Assembly (NCBI GenBank): GCA_003213515.1
Contig: QCMV01000010.1
Location: 1 to 45,422 of the forward strand
Direction: 5' to 3'
From: Pelagibacteraceae bacterium AG-422-N09
GTDB taxonomy: Bacteria; Pseudomonadota; Alphaproteobacteria; Pelagibacterales; AG-422-B15
DNA: 45,422 nt
Part shown: piece by piece, positions 9,605-21,010 of the stretch
Numbering within the stretch: the first letter of the stretch is position 1
Layout of the letters: each line of letters opens with the position of its first letter
Program-made: the position numbers and the translations under genes
The notes under the pieces: model-generated
What the model saw: only the letters and a program-made list of their open reading frames with translations
Database searches by the model: none
What the model was told of the DNA's origin: nothing

Positions 9605-10165
9605 ATGGCTAACGCAAGTACAAGACAAATCGCATCAGTTGATAGATATGCTAATGCATTATTCCAGCTGGCAAAAGAGGCCAAAGTACTCGAAACTGTT
9701 TCTAGTGAACTTTTAAATTTAAGAAAAATACTGAATGAAGATGATAATTTACTATCCATGGTTAAGAATCCTTCAATAAGCAAATCTAATAAATTTAATT
9801 TTTTTAATACACTTTCTGAGAAGATTGAAATGTCTAAGCTGGCAAAAAATTTTATTGGAGTAATAATTAATAAAAACCGAATAAACTACTTAATGGATAT
9901 AATTAATTCATTTGAGAAATTAATGTCTGGACTTAAGGGTGAGATGTCAGCAACAATTACTTCAGCTAAAGTTCTGAAAGAAGAAGAATTAAAACATATT
10001 AAGGATAAACTCAAAGATAAGTTTAGTTCAGAATTTAATATTAACACTATAGTTGATGAGACTTTAATTGGGGGTCTTAAAATACAAGTTGGTAGTCAAA
10101 TGATTGATAGCAGTATTAAAAATCAACTCCAAACATTAAAAGAAAAAATGAAAGAGGTCGCTTAA
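9605..10165 (+). CDS. atpH: ATP synthase F1 subunit delta
   Basis: A 186-residue OSCP/delta subunit, which joins the peripheral stalk to the top of the F1 head. N-terminal [14 protein letters not shown] and C-terminal [26 protein letters not shown] are the family signatures. It opens the atpHAGDC operon, the standard alphaproteobacterial arrangement in which the F0 genes lie elsewhere. An AAGGA ribosome binding site at 9589-9593 supports this ATG. The stop codon shares one base with the atpA start (TAATG). Confidence 0.94.
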   Translation: MANASTRQIASVDRYANALFQLAKEAKVLETVSSELLNLRKILNEDDNLLSMVKNPSISKSNKFNFFNTLSEKIEMSKLAKNFIGVIINKNRINYLMDIINSFEKLMSGLKGEMSATITSAKVLKEEELKHIKDKLKDKFSSEFNINTIVDETLIGGLKIQVGSQMIDSSIKNQLQTLKEKMKEVA

Positions 10166-11691
10166 TGGACATACAACCATCAGAAATATCAAAAATACTC
10201 AAAGAAGAAATTAAAAATTTTGGATCTGACTCTGAAATTACAGAAGTTGGTCAAGTTCTTTCAATTGGAGATGGTATCGCAAGAATCTACGGACTTGATA
10301 ATGTTCAGGCTGGTGAGATGGTAATGTTTGATGATGGTACAAGAGGAATGGCTCTTAACCTTGAGGATGATAATGTGGGTGTTGTGCTATTTGGAAGTGA
10401 TGCAAATATTAAAGAAGGTGATACGGTTAAAAGGACAAATTCTATTGTTGATGTTCCAGTAGGTAAAGAGTTGCTTGGAAGAGTTGTAGATGCACTTGGA
10501 AATCCAATAGATGGAAAAGGAAATATTGAGTCACAGAATAGAAGTCGTATTGAAGTTAAAGCGCCAGGTATAATACCAAGAAAATCAGTATCCGAACCAA
10601 TGCAAACAGGTCTTAAAGCGATCGACAGCTTGATTCCAATTGGCAGAGGGCAACGTGAATTAATTATTGGTGACAGACAAACTGGAAAAACAGCAATTGC
10701 TATTGATACTATCATAAATCAAAAATCTATTAATGAATCTGGCGATGAAACTAAGAAACTTTATTGTATTTATGTCGGTATAGGTCAAAAAAGATCTTCG
10801 ATTGCTCAAACAGTGAAAGCCCTAGAAGACGCTGGTGCCATGGAATATACTACAGTTGTTGCGGCAACAGCAAGTGATGCTGCTCCACTACAATTTCTTG
10901 CTCCTTATACTGGTTGTTCAATGGGTGAATATTTCCGTGATAATGGAATGCATGCTCTAATAATTTATGACGATTTATCAAAACAAGCAGTAGCTTATAG
11001 ACAAATGTCATTACTTCTTAGAAGACCTCCAGGACGTGAAGCATTTCCAGGAGATGTATTTTATCTTCACAGTAGATTACTTGAGAGAGCAGCCAAGATG
11101 AATGATGAAAATGGAGGTGGTTCATTAACAGCGTTGCCTGTGATTGAAACTCAAGCAAATGATGTTAGTGCATTTATACCAACAAACGTGATTTCAATCA
11201 CTGATGGTCAAATTTTTCTAGAAACTGAATTATTTAACCAAGGTATCAGACCTGCAGTTAATGTAGGTTTAAGTGTGTCCCGAGTTGGCTCTGCAGCGCA
11301 AACCAAGGCGATGAAGAAGGTTGCAGGCTCGATAAAACTTGAACTGGCCCAGTACCGTGAAATGGCGGCATTTGCCCAATTTGGTTCAGACCTAGATGCC
11401 TCGACACAGAAACTATTAAATAGAGGTTCAAAACTTACCGAACTATTAAAGCAAAACCAGTATTCACCGATGACAATTGCAGAGCAAGTTGTTTCAATTT
11501 TTACTGGTGTGAACGGTTACTTAGATGATCTGGAGTTGAATCAGATAAGGGATTTCGAAAAAGATCTATTTGAACTTATAAAATCATCTCATTCAGATAT
11601 TATCGAGTCTATCAATTCGTCTGGAGATTTGAACGATGATACTTCCAGTAAATTAACATCAATAATTGAAGAGTTTAAAAAAAATAGGTAA
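10165..11691 (+). CDS. atpA: ATP synthase F1 subunit alpha
   Basis: A 508-residue non-catalytic nucleotide-binding subunit of the F1 hexamer. Visible are the N-terminal beta-barrel ([17 protein letters not shown]), Walker A GDRQTGKT (169-176) and the region with [19 protein letters not shown] and [12 protein letters not shown]. The sequence [13 protein letters not shown] matches the ATP synthase alpha/beta signature. The length is normal. It starts on the last base of the atpH stop and is immediately followed by atpG with no gap. Confidence 0.98.
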   Translation: MDIQPSEISKILKEEIKNFGSDSEITEVGQVLSIGDGIARIYGLDNVQAGEMVMFDDGTRGMALNLEDDNVGVVLFGSDANIKEGDTVKRTNSIVDVPVGKELLGRVVDALGNPIDGKGNIESQNRSRIEVKAPGIIPRKSVSEPMQTGLKAIDSLIPIGRGQRELIIGDRQTGKTAIAIDTIINQKSINESGDETKKLYCIYVGIGQKRSSIAQTVKALEDAGAMEYTTVVAATASDAAPLQFLAPYTGCSMGEYFRDNGMHALIIYDDLSKQAVAYRQMSLLLRRPPGREAFPGDVFYLHSRLLERAAKMNDENGGGSLTALPVIETQANDVSAFIPTNVISITDGQIFLETELFNQGIRPAVNVGLSVSRVGSAAQTKAMKKVAGSIKLELAQYREMAAFAQFGSDLDASTQKLLNRGSKLTELLKQNQYSPMTIAEQVVSIFTGVNGYLDDLELNQIRDFEKDLFELIKSSHSDIIESINSSGDLNDDTSSKLTSIIEEFKKNR

Positions 11692-12576
11692 ATGCCAAGT
11701 TTAGACGATCTAAAAAAACGAATTGGTAGCGTTAAGTCTACTCAAAAAATAACTAAAGCCATGAAAATGGTTGCGGCTGCAAAATTACGGCGTGCCCAAG
11801 AATCTGCTGAGTCAAGTCGTCCTTATTCTGAGACCATGGAAGATCTTATATCATCTATATCGTCTGGGTACTCTCCAACTTCAAATGAAAGAAATTTATT
11901 AACCGGAGATAATAAGGACTCAATTCATATGTTGATCCTCTTTACATCTGAGAGAGGACTATGTGGTGGATTTAATTCAATTGTCACTAAATCACTCCGA
12001 GATAAAGTAGCGAGTCTTGAGGAGTCAGGCAAACAAGTAAAAATTATTTGTGTCGGAAAAAAGGGTTATGACATTATTAAAAGACAGCATGAAGAAAAAA
12101 TTGTTGAAGTTGTTGATATGAGATCTGTTAAGTCAGCTTCTTATCAGGATGCAAAAAATATAGCAGACAAAATAATAAAAATGTATTTTGATGAAGAATT
12201 TGATAAATGTTCTATATTTTATAATAAGTTTAAATCAGTAATATCACAGATTCCAACTGAACAACAAATTGTTCCAATTGATATTCCTGAAAACGAGTCA
12301 GATACAACGAAAAATGACAATACTTTTTTTGAATTTGAACCTGGTGAGAGTGAAATACTCGATGAACTACTCCCGCTGAACTTTACAATACAAATATTTA
12401 AAGCTTTACTAGAAAGCGCAGCCAGCGAACAAGGTGCTAGAATGAGCGCTATGGATAATGCATCAAGAAACGCGTCTGATATGATTGATAATTTAACACT
12501 ATTTTATAACCGTTCCAGACAAGCTGTTATTACTAAAGAGCTTATTGAGATAATTTCTGGAGCAGAAGCAGTTTAA
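11692..12576 (+). CDS. atpG: ATP synthase F1 subunit gamma
   Basis: A 294-residue central-stalk subunit. The N-terminal coiled-coil helix reads DLKKRIGSVKSTQKITKAMKM, the Rossmann-like middle contains TSERGLCGGFNS, and the C-terminal helix contains SEQGARMSAMDNASRNA followed by YNRSRQAVITKELIEI. Together these are the gamma signature. It starts directly after the atpA stop and lies 13 bp upstream of atpD. The rotation of this subunit couples proton flow through F0 to ATP synthesis. Confidence 0.97.
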   Translation: MPSLDDLKKRIGSVKSTQKITKAMKMVAAAKLRRAQESAESSRPYSETMEDLISSISSGYSPTSNERNLLTGDNKDSIHMLILFTSERGLCGGFNSIVTKSLRDKVASLEESGKQVKIICVGKKGYDIIKRQHEEKIVEVVDMRSVKSASYQDAKNIADKIIKMYFDEEFDKCSIFYNKFKSVISQIPTEQQIVPIDIPENESDTTKNDNTFFEFEPGESEILDELLPLNFTIQIFKALLESAASEQGARMSAMDNASRNASDMIDNLTLFYNRSRQAVITKELIEIISGAEAV

Positions 12577-12580
12577 TTAA

Positions 12581-14017
<1,437 letters not shown>

Positions 14018-14022
14018 CTTGA

Positions 14023-14409
14023 ATGTCTGATCAATTTAGCTATAAATTAGTAACGCCTGAAAAAATATACCTTGAGGGTGATGCTCAAATGGTTGTCTTA
14101 CCCGGTGCGGAAGGTGATCTTGGAGTGCTTCCAAATCACTCAAATATTATTACCTCTCTTAGGCCAGGAATCATAAAAGTAACTAATTCAGATCAAACTC
14201 AATCATTGTTTGTTGAAGAGGGCTTTATTAAATTCTCTAACAACGAGCTACTTGTTATAGCTGTGGGTTTGGATGAAGAAGCTGCTTTGAATAATGACTT
14301 TATTAATGATAAAATTGAGAATTATTCTTCAGCTCTTGAGACCGCTGATGAGACTCAAAAAATGAAGATTCAGAAAAAAATTGATAGTTTAAAACTTCTT
14401 TTAAATTAA
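14023..14409 (+). CDS. atpC: ATP synthase F1 subunit epsilon
   Basis: A 128-residue epsilon subunit, which links gamma to the c-ring and can inhibit hydrolysis. The N-terminal beta sandwich is typical (YKLVTPEKIYLEGDAQMVVLPGAEGDLGVLPNHS), followed by a short helical tail. It closes the operon 5 bp after atpD. Its stop codon is half of a palindromic TTAA that is also the stop of the convergent rppH. Its last 11 codons include one arm of an inverted repeat that looks like the rppH-side terminator. Confidence 0.94.
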   Translation: MSDQFSYKLVTPEKIYLEGDAQMVVLPGAEGDLGVLPNHSNIITSLRPGIIKVTNSDQTQSLFVEEGFIKFSNNELLVIAVGLDEEAALNNDFINDKIENYSSALETADETQKMKIQKKIDSLKLLLN

Positions 14410-14417
14410 CTATCAAT
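14374..14417 (-). terminator. Probable intrinsic terminator of the rplU-to-rppH operon, embedded in atpC
   Basis: Read on the minus strand, a 10-bp stem (arms at 14408-14417 and 14380-14389), a 4-nt bulge, five further AT pairs and a GAAG loop are followed by a T tract (14380-14374). The left arm is formed by the last codons and stop of rppH. The right arm is antisense to the last codons of atpC. As a consequence, both proteins carry Ile-Asp-Ser near their C-terminus, encoded by the two arms. Confidence 0.65.
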
Positions 14418-14876
14418 ATTATTAATTTCTTTAAATATGCTTGTATAAAGTCTTCTTTTAAAGGGAACGATTTTTTTTAGTATTTTATCTTGTGTAGACC
14501 ATTCCCATTTCTTAAATTCTGGTTTCTTTGTTTTAATATTTATATCTTCATCTTTTCCGGTAAAACTTATTATAAACCATTTTTGTTTTTGACCAATAAA
14601 TCTACCTTTCCAAAGTTTTTTTCTTAAATAAGAAGGAAGTTTATAAAAATACCAAGTTTTACTTTCATATATAATTTTATAATTTTTTTTAATTCCAGTT
14701 TCCTCTTTCATTTCTCGTATAACAGCTTTTGCAGGACTTTCTCCTTTATCAATTCCACCTTGTGGCATCTGCCAAGCTGATTTATCTTTATCAAATCTTT
14801 GTCCAATAAAAATTTGCTTTTCAGAGTTGAAAATGATCATTCCAACTCCTCTTCTATACCTTGGTTTTTGATCCAT
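14406..14876 (-). CDS. rppH: RNA pyrophosphohydrolase (Nudix hydrolase)
   Basis: A 156-residue Nudix enzyme of the RppH/NudH group, which removes pyrophosphate from mRNA 5' ends and so starts 5'-end-dependent decay. The complete Nudix box spans Gly40 to Ile62, with Glu46, Arg54, Glu55, Glu58 and Glu59 in place. The start RYRRGVGMIIFN and the flanking WQMPQGGID are characteristic of RppH. It is the last gene of the long leftward operon, 27 bp after ctpA, the usual alphaproteobacterial neighbour. It shares a TTAA double stop with atpC. Confidence 0.93.
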   Translation of the reverse strand: MDQKPRYRRGVGMIIFNSEKQIFIGQRFDKDKSAWQMPQGGIDKGESPAKAVIREMKEETGIKKNYKIIYESKTWYFYKLPSYLRKKLWKGRFIGQKQKWFIISFTGKDEDINIKTKKPEFKKWEWSTQDKILKKIVPFKRRLYTSIFKEINNIDS

Positions 14877-14903
14877 TCTGTTCTGTTGCTGAAAATGTTA
14901 ATT

Positions 14904-16052
14904 TTATTCAACCATCTTTTCTTTATCAAAAAGATCTAGAGCATAATTTAATTGATTATCGGCTTCTTCGTCCTCATCGTAAATATATTCAACTTCAATA
15001 TCTGGAGTTATTCCAACTCTATGAATAGAGTCACCAGAAGGCGTATAATAAAGCGCTGTTGTCATTCTGATGGCACTTGAGTCTTTTAATGGAAAGATCG
15101 TTTGAACTGATCCCTTCCCGTATGATTGTTCTCCAAGAATAATTGCGCGTTTATGATCTTGAAGCGCACCCGCAACAATTTCGGATGCTGATGCGGATCC
15201 CTGATTTATAAGAACAATAATTGGCTTATCGTTAGCAATGTCCCCACCTGACGCTGTAAATCTTGATATATCATTTTTATCCCTTCCCTTTATTGATACA
15301 ATTTCACCAGATTTTAGGAAGTTATTTGTAACTTTTGCTGACTGATCCAACAAGCCACCAGGATTATTCCTTAAATCAATTATGTAGCCTTCAATATTAT
15401 TTTTTCCGATACTGTTTGATAATTCTTTTACAGCATTTCTAATGCCTTTATCGGCTTGTTCGCTGAATGATATTAATCTTATGTATCCAATATTACCCTC
15501 AGCCTTAAATTTAACTGCTTGTACAGTTATAACCGCCCTTTTTAATGTCACATCTAAGGGGTCTTCTTCTCCGATTCTAACCACTTTTATTGTTAATGAT
15601 TTACCTACAGGCCCTCGTAAAAGTTCAACAGCTTCATTTAGTGTTAATCCAAGCACGTCAATTTCATCAATATGTGTAATATAATCACCAGGGCGCATTC
15701 CTGCTCTCGCAGCCGGAGTGTCATCAATTGGGGAAATTACTTTTACATACCCGTTTTCCATTGTTACCTCAATTCCAAGTCCCCCAAATTCGCCTTTAGT
15801 TTCTTCTTGCATATCAGTATAAATTTCTGAATCCATATAGCTTGAAAATGGATCTAATGATTGAAGCATACCGTTAATTGCGTATTCAATTACCTTCTCG
15901 TCATCTATATCCTCGACATAATTACTTTTTATAATGTCAAAAACATCCCCAAAGACATCCAATTTTTTATAAAGGTCTTGGTTATTTGCAGAGATATAAT
16001 TAAAGCTAAAAAGTGATATAACAAACGATAGCGTAATAAACAAAATTTTCAT
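14904..16052 (-). CDS. ctpA: Carboxy-terminal processing protease (S41 family)
   Basis: A 382-residue periplasmic serine protease. An N-terminal signal peptide or anchor (about 1-22) leads to the S41 N-terminal domain (LDPFSSYMD), a PDZ domain (about 85-165, GLGIEV to AGMRPGDYI) and the peptidase core. The catalytic Ser lies in NQGSASASEIVAGAL and the Lys in EQSYGKGSVQ. Such proteases trim cell-envelope substrates, including peptidoglycan-associated proteins. It starts 2 bp after rlmH. In many alphaproteobacteria an envC-like M23 peptidase gene, and often gpmI, lie between rlmH and ctpA; here both are absent. Confidence 0.94.
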   Translation of the reverse strand: MKILFITLSFVISLFSFNYISANNQDLYKKLDVFGDVFDIIKSNYVEDIDDEKVIEYAINGMLQSLDPFSSYMDSEIYTDMQEETKGEFGGLGIEVTMENGYVKVISPIDDTPAARAGMRPGDYITHIDEIDVLGLTLNEAVELLRGPVGKSLTIKVVRIGEEDPLDVTLKRAVITVQAVKFKAEGNIGYIRLISFSEQADKGIRNAVKELSNSIGKNNIEGYIIDLRNNPGGLLDQSAKVTNNFLKSGEIVSIKGRDKNDISRFTASGGDIANDKPIIVLINQGSASASEIVAGALQDHKRAIILGEQSYGKGSVQTIFPLKDSSAIRMTTALYYTPSGDSIHRVGITPDIEVEYIYDEDEEADNQLNYALDLFDKEKMVE

Positions 16053-16054
16053 TT

Positions 16055-16489
16055 TTAAGCTCTATGATATGGATGATTAGATACAATAGTAGCAGATCTA
16101 TATATTTGTTCTAATAAAATTATTAGTGCAAATGAGTGCGTTAATGTCATTTTACTCAATGAAATAACCTTATTACTTTTTTCTAGTATGCCTTTCTGAA
16201 TACCATCAGTACTGCCAACAATAAATTTCAAGTATTTGAAATTATTATTAAATAAGAATACTTTTAGGTCTTCAGTTGAAAAATGCTCACCTTTCTCATC
16301 AAGGCTTACAAAACACTCATTGGCCTTCTTTTTAACTATTCTATTTTCAATTCCTTTATTATTAATTTTTACTGTTTTTATATCAGTTATAATATTTCTA
16401 AACTGTGAAATACGTTTTATATAAATATCATGAAGTCGTTCTTCATGATCATATTTAAATTTATCAAAATGTAGAATTTCAATTTTCAT
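16055..16489 (-). CDS. rlmH: 23S rRNA (pseudouridine-1915-N3)-methyltransferase RlmH
   Basis: A 144-residue SPOUT methyltransferase, which methylates pseudouridine 1915 in helix 69 of 23S rRNA. The knotted SAM-binding C-terminus is clear: LKFIVGSTDGI, then SLSKMTLTHSFALIILLEQIYRSATI and the terminal NHPYHRA. The family more often has a glycine before HPYH; Asn is seen here. It lies 11 bp after rsfS and 2 bp before ctpA. The length is normal (E. coli 155). Confidence 0.93.
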   Translation of the reverse strand: MKIEILHFDKFKYDHEERLHDIYIKRISQFRNIITDIKTVKINNKGIENRIVKKKANECFVSLDEKGEHFSTEDLKVFLFNNNFKYLKFIVGSTDGIQKGILEKSNKVISLSKMTLTHSFALIILLEQIYRSATIVSNHPYHRA

Positions 16490-16500
16490 TTAAGGATCAA

Positions 16501-16824
16501 TTATTCAATTTCTGCGGACCACATATTTTCTAAGTTATAAAATTTTCTAATTTCATCTTTGAATAAATGTATAATAACGTCACCACTATCAATTACTATC
16601 CAGCCACTGTCTTGGTTTCCCTCAATTGATGGCAGTGTAATATTTAGACTTTTAAGCATTTTATGAACTGATTGGGAAATCGCGTTTATGTGTCTATTTG
16701 ATGTACCAGTTGCAAATACTAGGTGGTCAGCTAGTGAAGTTTTTTTAGATATATCTATTGAGACTATATCCAGAGCCTTATTATCCTCTAAATCACTTAA
16801 TATTTTTTTTAGTATTTGAGTCAT
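16501..16824 (-). CDS. rsfS: Ribosomal silencing factor RsfS
   Basis: A 107-residue protein of the RsfS/Iojap family, which binds uL14 on the large subunit and blocks joining with the small subunit under starvation. Characteristic segments are DISKKTSLADHLVFATGTSNRH, EGNQDSGWIVIDSGDVIIHLF and RKFYNLENMW. It overlaps the 3' end of nadD by 4 bp (ATGA), the conserved nadD-rsfS-rlmH order. Confidence 0.94.
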   Translation of the reverse strand: MTQILKKILSDLEDNKALDIVSIDISKKTSLADHLVFATGTSNRHINAISQSVHKMLKSLNITLPSIEGNQDSGWIVIDSGDVIIHLFKDEIRKFYNLENMWSAEIE

Positions 16825-17378
16825 TTATTATTTCTAATGGCAGTTGATGACTCACTTACATTGAAGTCACGAATAAATATCCAAGCAGGTGATTTGGTAA
16901 ATATCAACTTTGCATCAGACAATTTTATTTGGTTGTTTTTAAATTTTTCCGCGACTATAGAAGTAAGTGGATTATATAATTTTTCATTACGATTAAATAC
17001 AGCAATGGGCATTTGATTAAAAATATCTAAATAATTTTTCCATTTATCCATTTCTTCAAAAGAGTCACTACCCATTAAAAATATGAACTCATCCTCGGTA
17101 AAGTTAGATTTGATATGTTTCAAATTATCAATTAAAAAATTTGAGTTAGTAATATCCTCAAAAAATTTCAGTTTAATATTGTTATTGCCTATTAGTTTTT
17201 TTGCCTGATTATTTCTATCTTCAAATGACATATAATCATCTTTTTCCTTCAATGGATTTTGCTTTGTGATCATCCACCAGACTTCATCAAGATCAAAAAT
17301 TTGAATTGCCTTGTCTGATAATTTTAAATGTCCTAAATGTGCTGGATTAAATGAACTTCCTAAAATGCCAATTTTCAT
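16821..17378 (-). CDS. nadD: Nicotinate-nucleotide adenylyltransferase
   Basis: A 185-residue nucleotidyltransferase that adenylylates nicotinate mononucleotide in NAD synthesis. The N-terminal motif is GSSFNPAHLGHL, carrying the HxGH signature; the first Gly of the usual GGxFNPxHxGH is a Ser here. Further motifs are VWWMITKQNPLKE, FLMGSDSFEEMDKW and the C-terminal SSTAIRN (ISST/SxTxIR motif). It abuts proA with no gap and overlaps rsfS by 4 bp. Confidence 0.92.
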   Translation of the reverse strand: MKIGILGSSFNPAHLGHLKLSDKAIQIFDLDEVWWMITKQNPLKEKDDYMSFEDRNNQAKKLIGNNNIKLKFFEDITNSNFLIDNLKHIKSNFTEDEFIFLMGSDSFEEMDKWKNYLDIFNQMPIAVFNRNEKLYNPLTSIVAEKFKNNQIKLSDAKLIFTKSPAWIFIRDFNVSESSTAIRNNK

Positions 17379-18635
17379 TTACGGTCTAACCTGTCCATTT
17401 CCTCTCACTATATATTTATAAGTTGTCAGCCCTTCTAATCCTACTGGCCCTCTGGCATGCAATTTGCCGGTAGCAATTCCTATTTCAGCACCTAAACCAA
17501 ATTCACCTCCATCTGAAAATTGGGTTGAGGTGTTATGCATAACAATTGCACTACCTACGGTATTTAAAAACTTTTCAACTTTCTCTTTATCTTCAGAAAT
17601 AATACTCTCTGTATGACCTGATCCATATGTAGCAATATGTTCTATTGCTTCATCAACCCCTTTAACAGTCTTTATAGATATTATTGCATCTAAATATTCT
17701 GTACCCCAATCTTCTTCCGATGCTTTTAGAACTTTGTCTGAGATTTTCATACATACATTATCTCCTCTTACTTCACAGCCCCCATTAATTAAATCAGTAA
17801 TAATTTTTGGTAAATGAGTATCGACACAGTTTTCATCAATTAATATAGTTTCAGCTGCACCACAAATTCCAGTTCTTCTCAATTTTGCATTTTCTATGAT
17901 TTTGCTTGCTATTTCTGTATCTGATGTTTCATCAACATATAAATGACATATACCATCGAGATGTCCAATAACAGGTATTTTTGCAGTGTCTTGAACTTTT
18001 TTCACTAAACCTTTACCGCCTCTAGGTACTACAACATCAATATATTTTCCCATTTTAGCAAGCATGTAATCTACTGCCGCTCTATCTGTGGTGCTTACAT
18101 ATTGAACAATATGTTCGCTAACAGAATTTTCCTTTAAAGCCCCTTGTATCGATTTTACCATTTCTGAGTTAGTGTTAAAGCACTCAGATCCTCCTCTTAG
18201 TATGACGCTATTGCCAGCTTTTAGACATAAAACTGTCGCATCAACTGTAACGTTTGGTCTGCTTTCATAAATAATTCCAATAACACCAAGAGGAACAGAC
18301 ACTCTTTCAACTAACATTCCATTTGGCCTTTTATTAGAATAAAGTTTGTTTCCAACTGGATCTTCTAAAGAAATAACATTTTCAATTGACGACAATATTC
18401 CATCAAATCGCTCGTCATCTAGCATAAGTCGATCAACCATTGCATTTGAAAGACTATTTTCAGAGTTACTAATATCTAACGAATTAGCATCTAGAATATT
18501 TTTTTTATTTTTTTCTAAACTTACTATAATTGATTTTAAAATATTATTTTTATCTCTTTCGTTCAAAGACCTAATGTCTTTTGAGGCCCTAACACTGTTT
18601 TCACCCATCTTTTCTAATTCTAATTCAATACTCAT
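17379..18635 (-). CDS. proA: Gamma-glutamyl phosphate reductase
   Basis: A 418-residue aldehyde-dehydrogenase-fold enzyme that performs the second step of proline synthesis, reducing glutamyl-5-phosphate to the semialdehyde. Motifs include PLGVIGIIYESRPNVT, LRGGSECFNTN, VPRGGKGLV and the catalytic Cys in LRRTGICGAAETILI. The C-terminus EFGLGAEIGIATGKLHARGP is the family signature. It overlaps proB by 4 bp, so the two proline enzymes are co-translated. The length is normal. Confidence 0.96.
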   Translation of the reverse strand: MSIELELEKMGENSVRASKDIRSLNERDKNNILKSIIVSLEKNKKNILDANSLDISNSENSLSNAMVDRLMLDDERFDGILSSIENVISLEDPVGNKLYSNKRPNGMLVERVSVPLGVIGIIYESRPNVTVDATVLCLKAGNSVILRGGSECFNTNSEMVKSIQGALKENSVSEHIVQYVSTTDRAAVDYMLAKMGKYIDVVVPRGGKGLVKKVQDTAKIPVIGHLDGICHLYVDETSDTEIASKIIENAKLRRTGICGAAETILIDENCVDTHLPKIITDLINGGCEVRGDNVCMKISDKVLKASEEDWGTEYLDAIISIKTVKGVDEAIEHIATYGSGHTESIISEDKEKVEKFLNTVGSAIVMHNTSTQFSDGGEFGLGAEIGIATGKLHARGPVGLEGLTTYKYIVRGNGQVRP

Positions 18636-19741
18636 ATCAAAACTAAATCGTCCTTATGTATCATTTCTTCTCTGTAAGAGTAACTTAGAATGTTAGCTAT
18701 TTCATCACTTTTGTGTCCCATAATTTTAATACTTTCTTCTGCAGCGTAACCTGCTAACCCTATACCTATTTTATTTTGGTCAGACGACAATACTTCAATA
18801 ACATCGCCTCTTTCAAAGTTTCCCTCTACTGACTTTACACCAGCCGGTAAGAGACTGCTTCCTTTTTTAAGTGCATCAACAGCTCCATCATCAATTATTA
18901 TTTTACCTACGGGCTTCATTGTTCCCGCGATCCATTGCTTGCGTGCTGCCAAGGGGGTCTTAGTTGGTTCAAACCATGTACATGGACGTCCCTCAAATAA
19001 GGACTTTACAGGTCTCATTATAGAACCATTAGTAATTGCTAAGTGACAGCCTGATAGCATAGCTGTCTTTGCGGCTTGAATTTTTGTCTTCATTCCACCT
19101 TTTCCGTAATCCGAAATTGATTGCCCAATCATTTTTTCAATATCTTTATCAATTTCACTTACCTTGTTTATCAATTTTACATCCTCATCAGTACTAGGAT
19201 CAGCAGAATAAAGGCCATTAATATTAGATAATAAAATAAGACAATCTGCACTTGTTATTTGAGCCACTCTTGATGCAAGTCTATCATTGTCCCCATATCT
19301 TATTTCACTTGTCGCAATTGTATCATTTTCATTAACGACTGGAACAATACCCAGTTTTAATAATGTATCTATTGTTCTTCTGGCATTTATTGATCTTCTT
19401 CTTTGTTCAGTATCATCTAAGGTAAGAAGAATTTGGGAAATTTTAATTTCATTTTTTTCAAAGGCACTCTTAAATGAGCCCATCAAATGTATTTGGCCCA
19501 CAGCAGATACAGCTTGATTCATATCCATCTTCATATTTTTCATATCAAGATCTAAATCTTTTGCGCCCATCGCAATTGCTCCAGAAGAAACAATTATAAC
19601 CTCTTTATCATTTTCTCTTAAATATTTAACATCTTCAGCAAGACTATTAAGCCATTCTTTATTAAGACTTCCCGAAGTTTCATTGAAAAGAAGTGCAGAT
19701 CCAATTTTGATAATAATTCTATTTGTTTGTTCTAATTTCAT
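18632..19741 (-). CDS. proB: Glutamate 5-kinase with PUA domain
   Basis: A 369-residue kinase that commits glutamate to proline. An amino-acid-kinase domain (about 1-255) shows IIKIGSALLF, IVSSGAIAMG, NENDTIA, RYGDNDRLASRVA and GGMKTKIQAAKTA. A C-terminal PUA domain follows (about 280-360). The full-length form is usually feedback-inhibited by proline. It sits directly behind obgE with no gap and overlaps proA by 4 bp. Confidence 0.96.
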   Translation of the reverse strand: MKLEQTNRIIIKIGSALLFNETSGSLNKEWLNSLAEDVKYLRENDKEVIIVSSGAIAMGAKDLDLDMKNMKMDMNQAVSAVGQIHLMGSFKSAFEKNEIKISQILLTLDDTEQRRRSINARRTIDTLLKLGIVPVVNENDTIATSEIRYGDNDRLASRVAQITSADCLILLSNINGLYSADPSTDEDVKLINKVSEIDKDIEKMIGQSISDYGKGGMKTKIQAAKTAMLSGCHLAITNGSIMRPVKSLFEGRPCTWFEPTKTPLAARKQWIAGTMKPVGKIIIDDGAVDALKKGSSLLPAGVKSVEGNFERGDVIEVLSSDQNKIGIGLAGYAAEESIKIMGHKSDEIANILSYSYREEMIHKDDLVLI

Positions 19742-20731
<990 letters not shown>

Positions 20732-20750
20732 TTAGAAAAAAGATTTAGAT

Positions 20751-21008
20751 TTACTGTTTGGGAACAACAGAAATAAATGTTTTTCCGTTTTTTTTCTTAC
20801 CAAACTTCACAAAGCCATCAACAAGCGAAAAAATTGTATGATCTTTTCCAAGGCCTACATTATCACCTGGGTGCCATTTAGTACCCCTTTGTCTAGCTAT
20901 GATGTTACCAGGTATTACAGTTTGACCACTGTATTTCTTTATACCCAATCTTCTTCCAGCTGAGTCTCTTCCGTTTCTCGATGAGCCGCCAGCTTTTTTA
21001 GTTGCCAT
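20751..21008 (-). CDS. rpmA: 50S ribosomal protein L27 (bL27)
   Basis: An 85-residue L27, whose N-terminus reaches the peptidyl-transferase centre. [20 protein letters not shown], the run to [18 protein letters not shown], and [16 protein letters not shown] are diagnostic. No N-terminal pre-sequence like that of Firmicutes is present. It begins 2 bp after rplU ends. Confidence 0.98.
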   Translation of the reverse strand: MATKKAGGSSRNGRDSAGRRLGIKKYSGQTVIPGNIIARQRGTKWHPGDNVGLGKDHTIFSLVDGFVKFGKKKNGKTFISVVPKQ

Positions 21009-21010
21009 TA

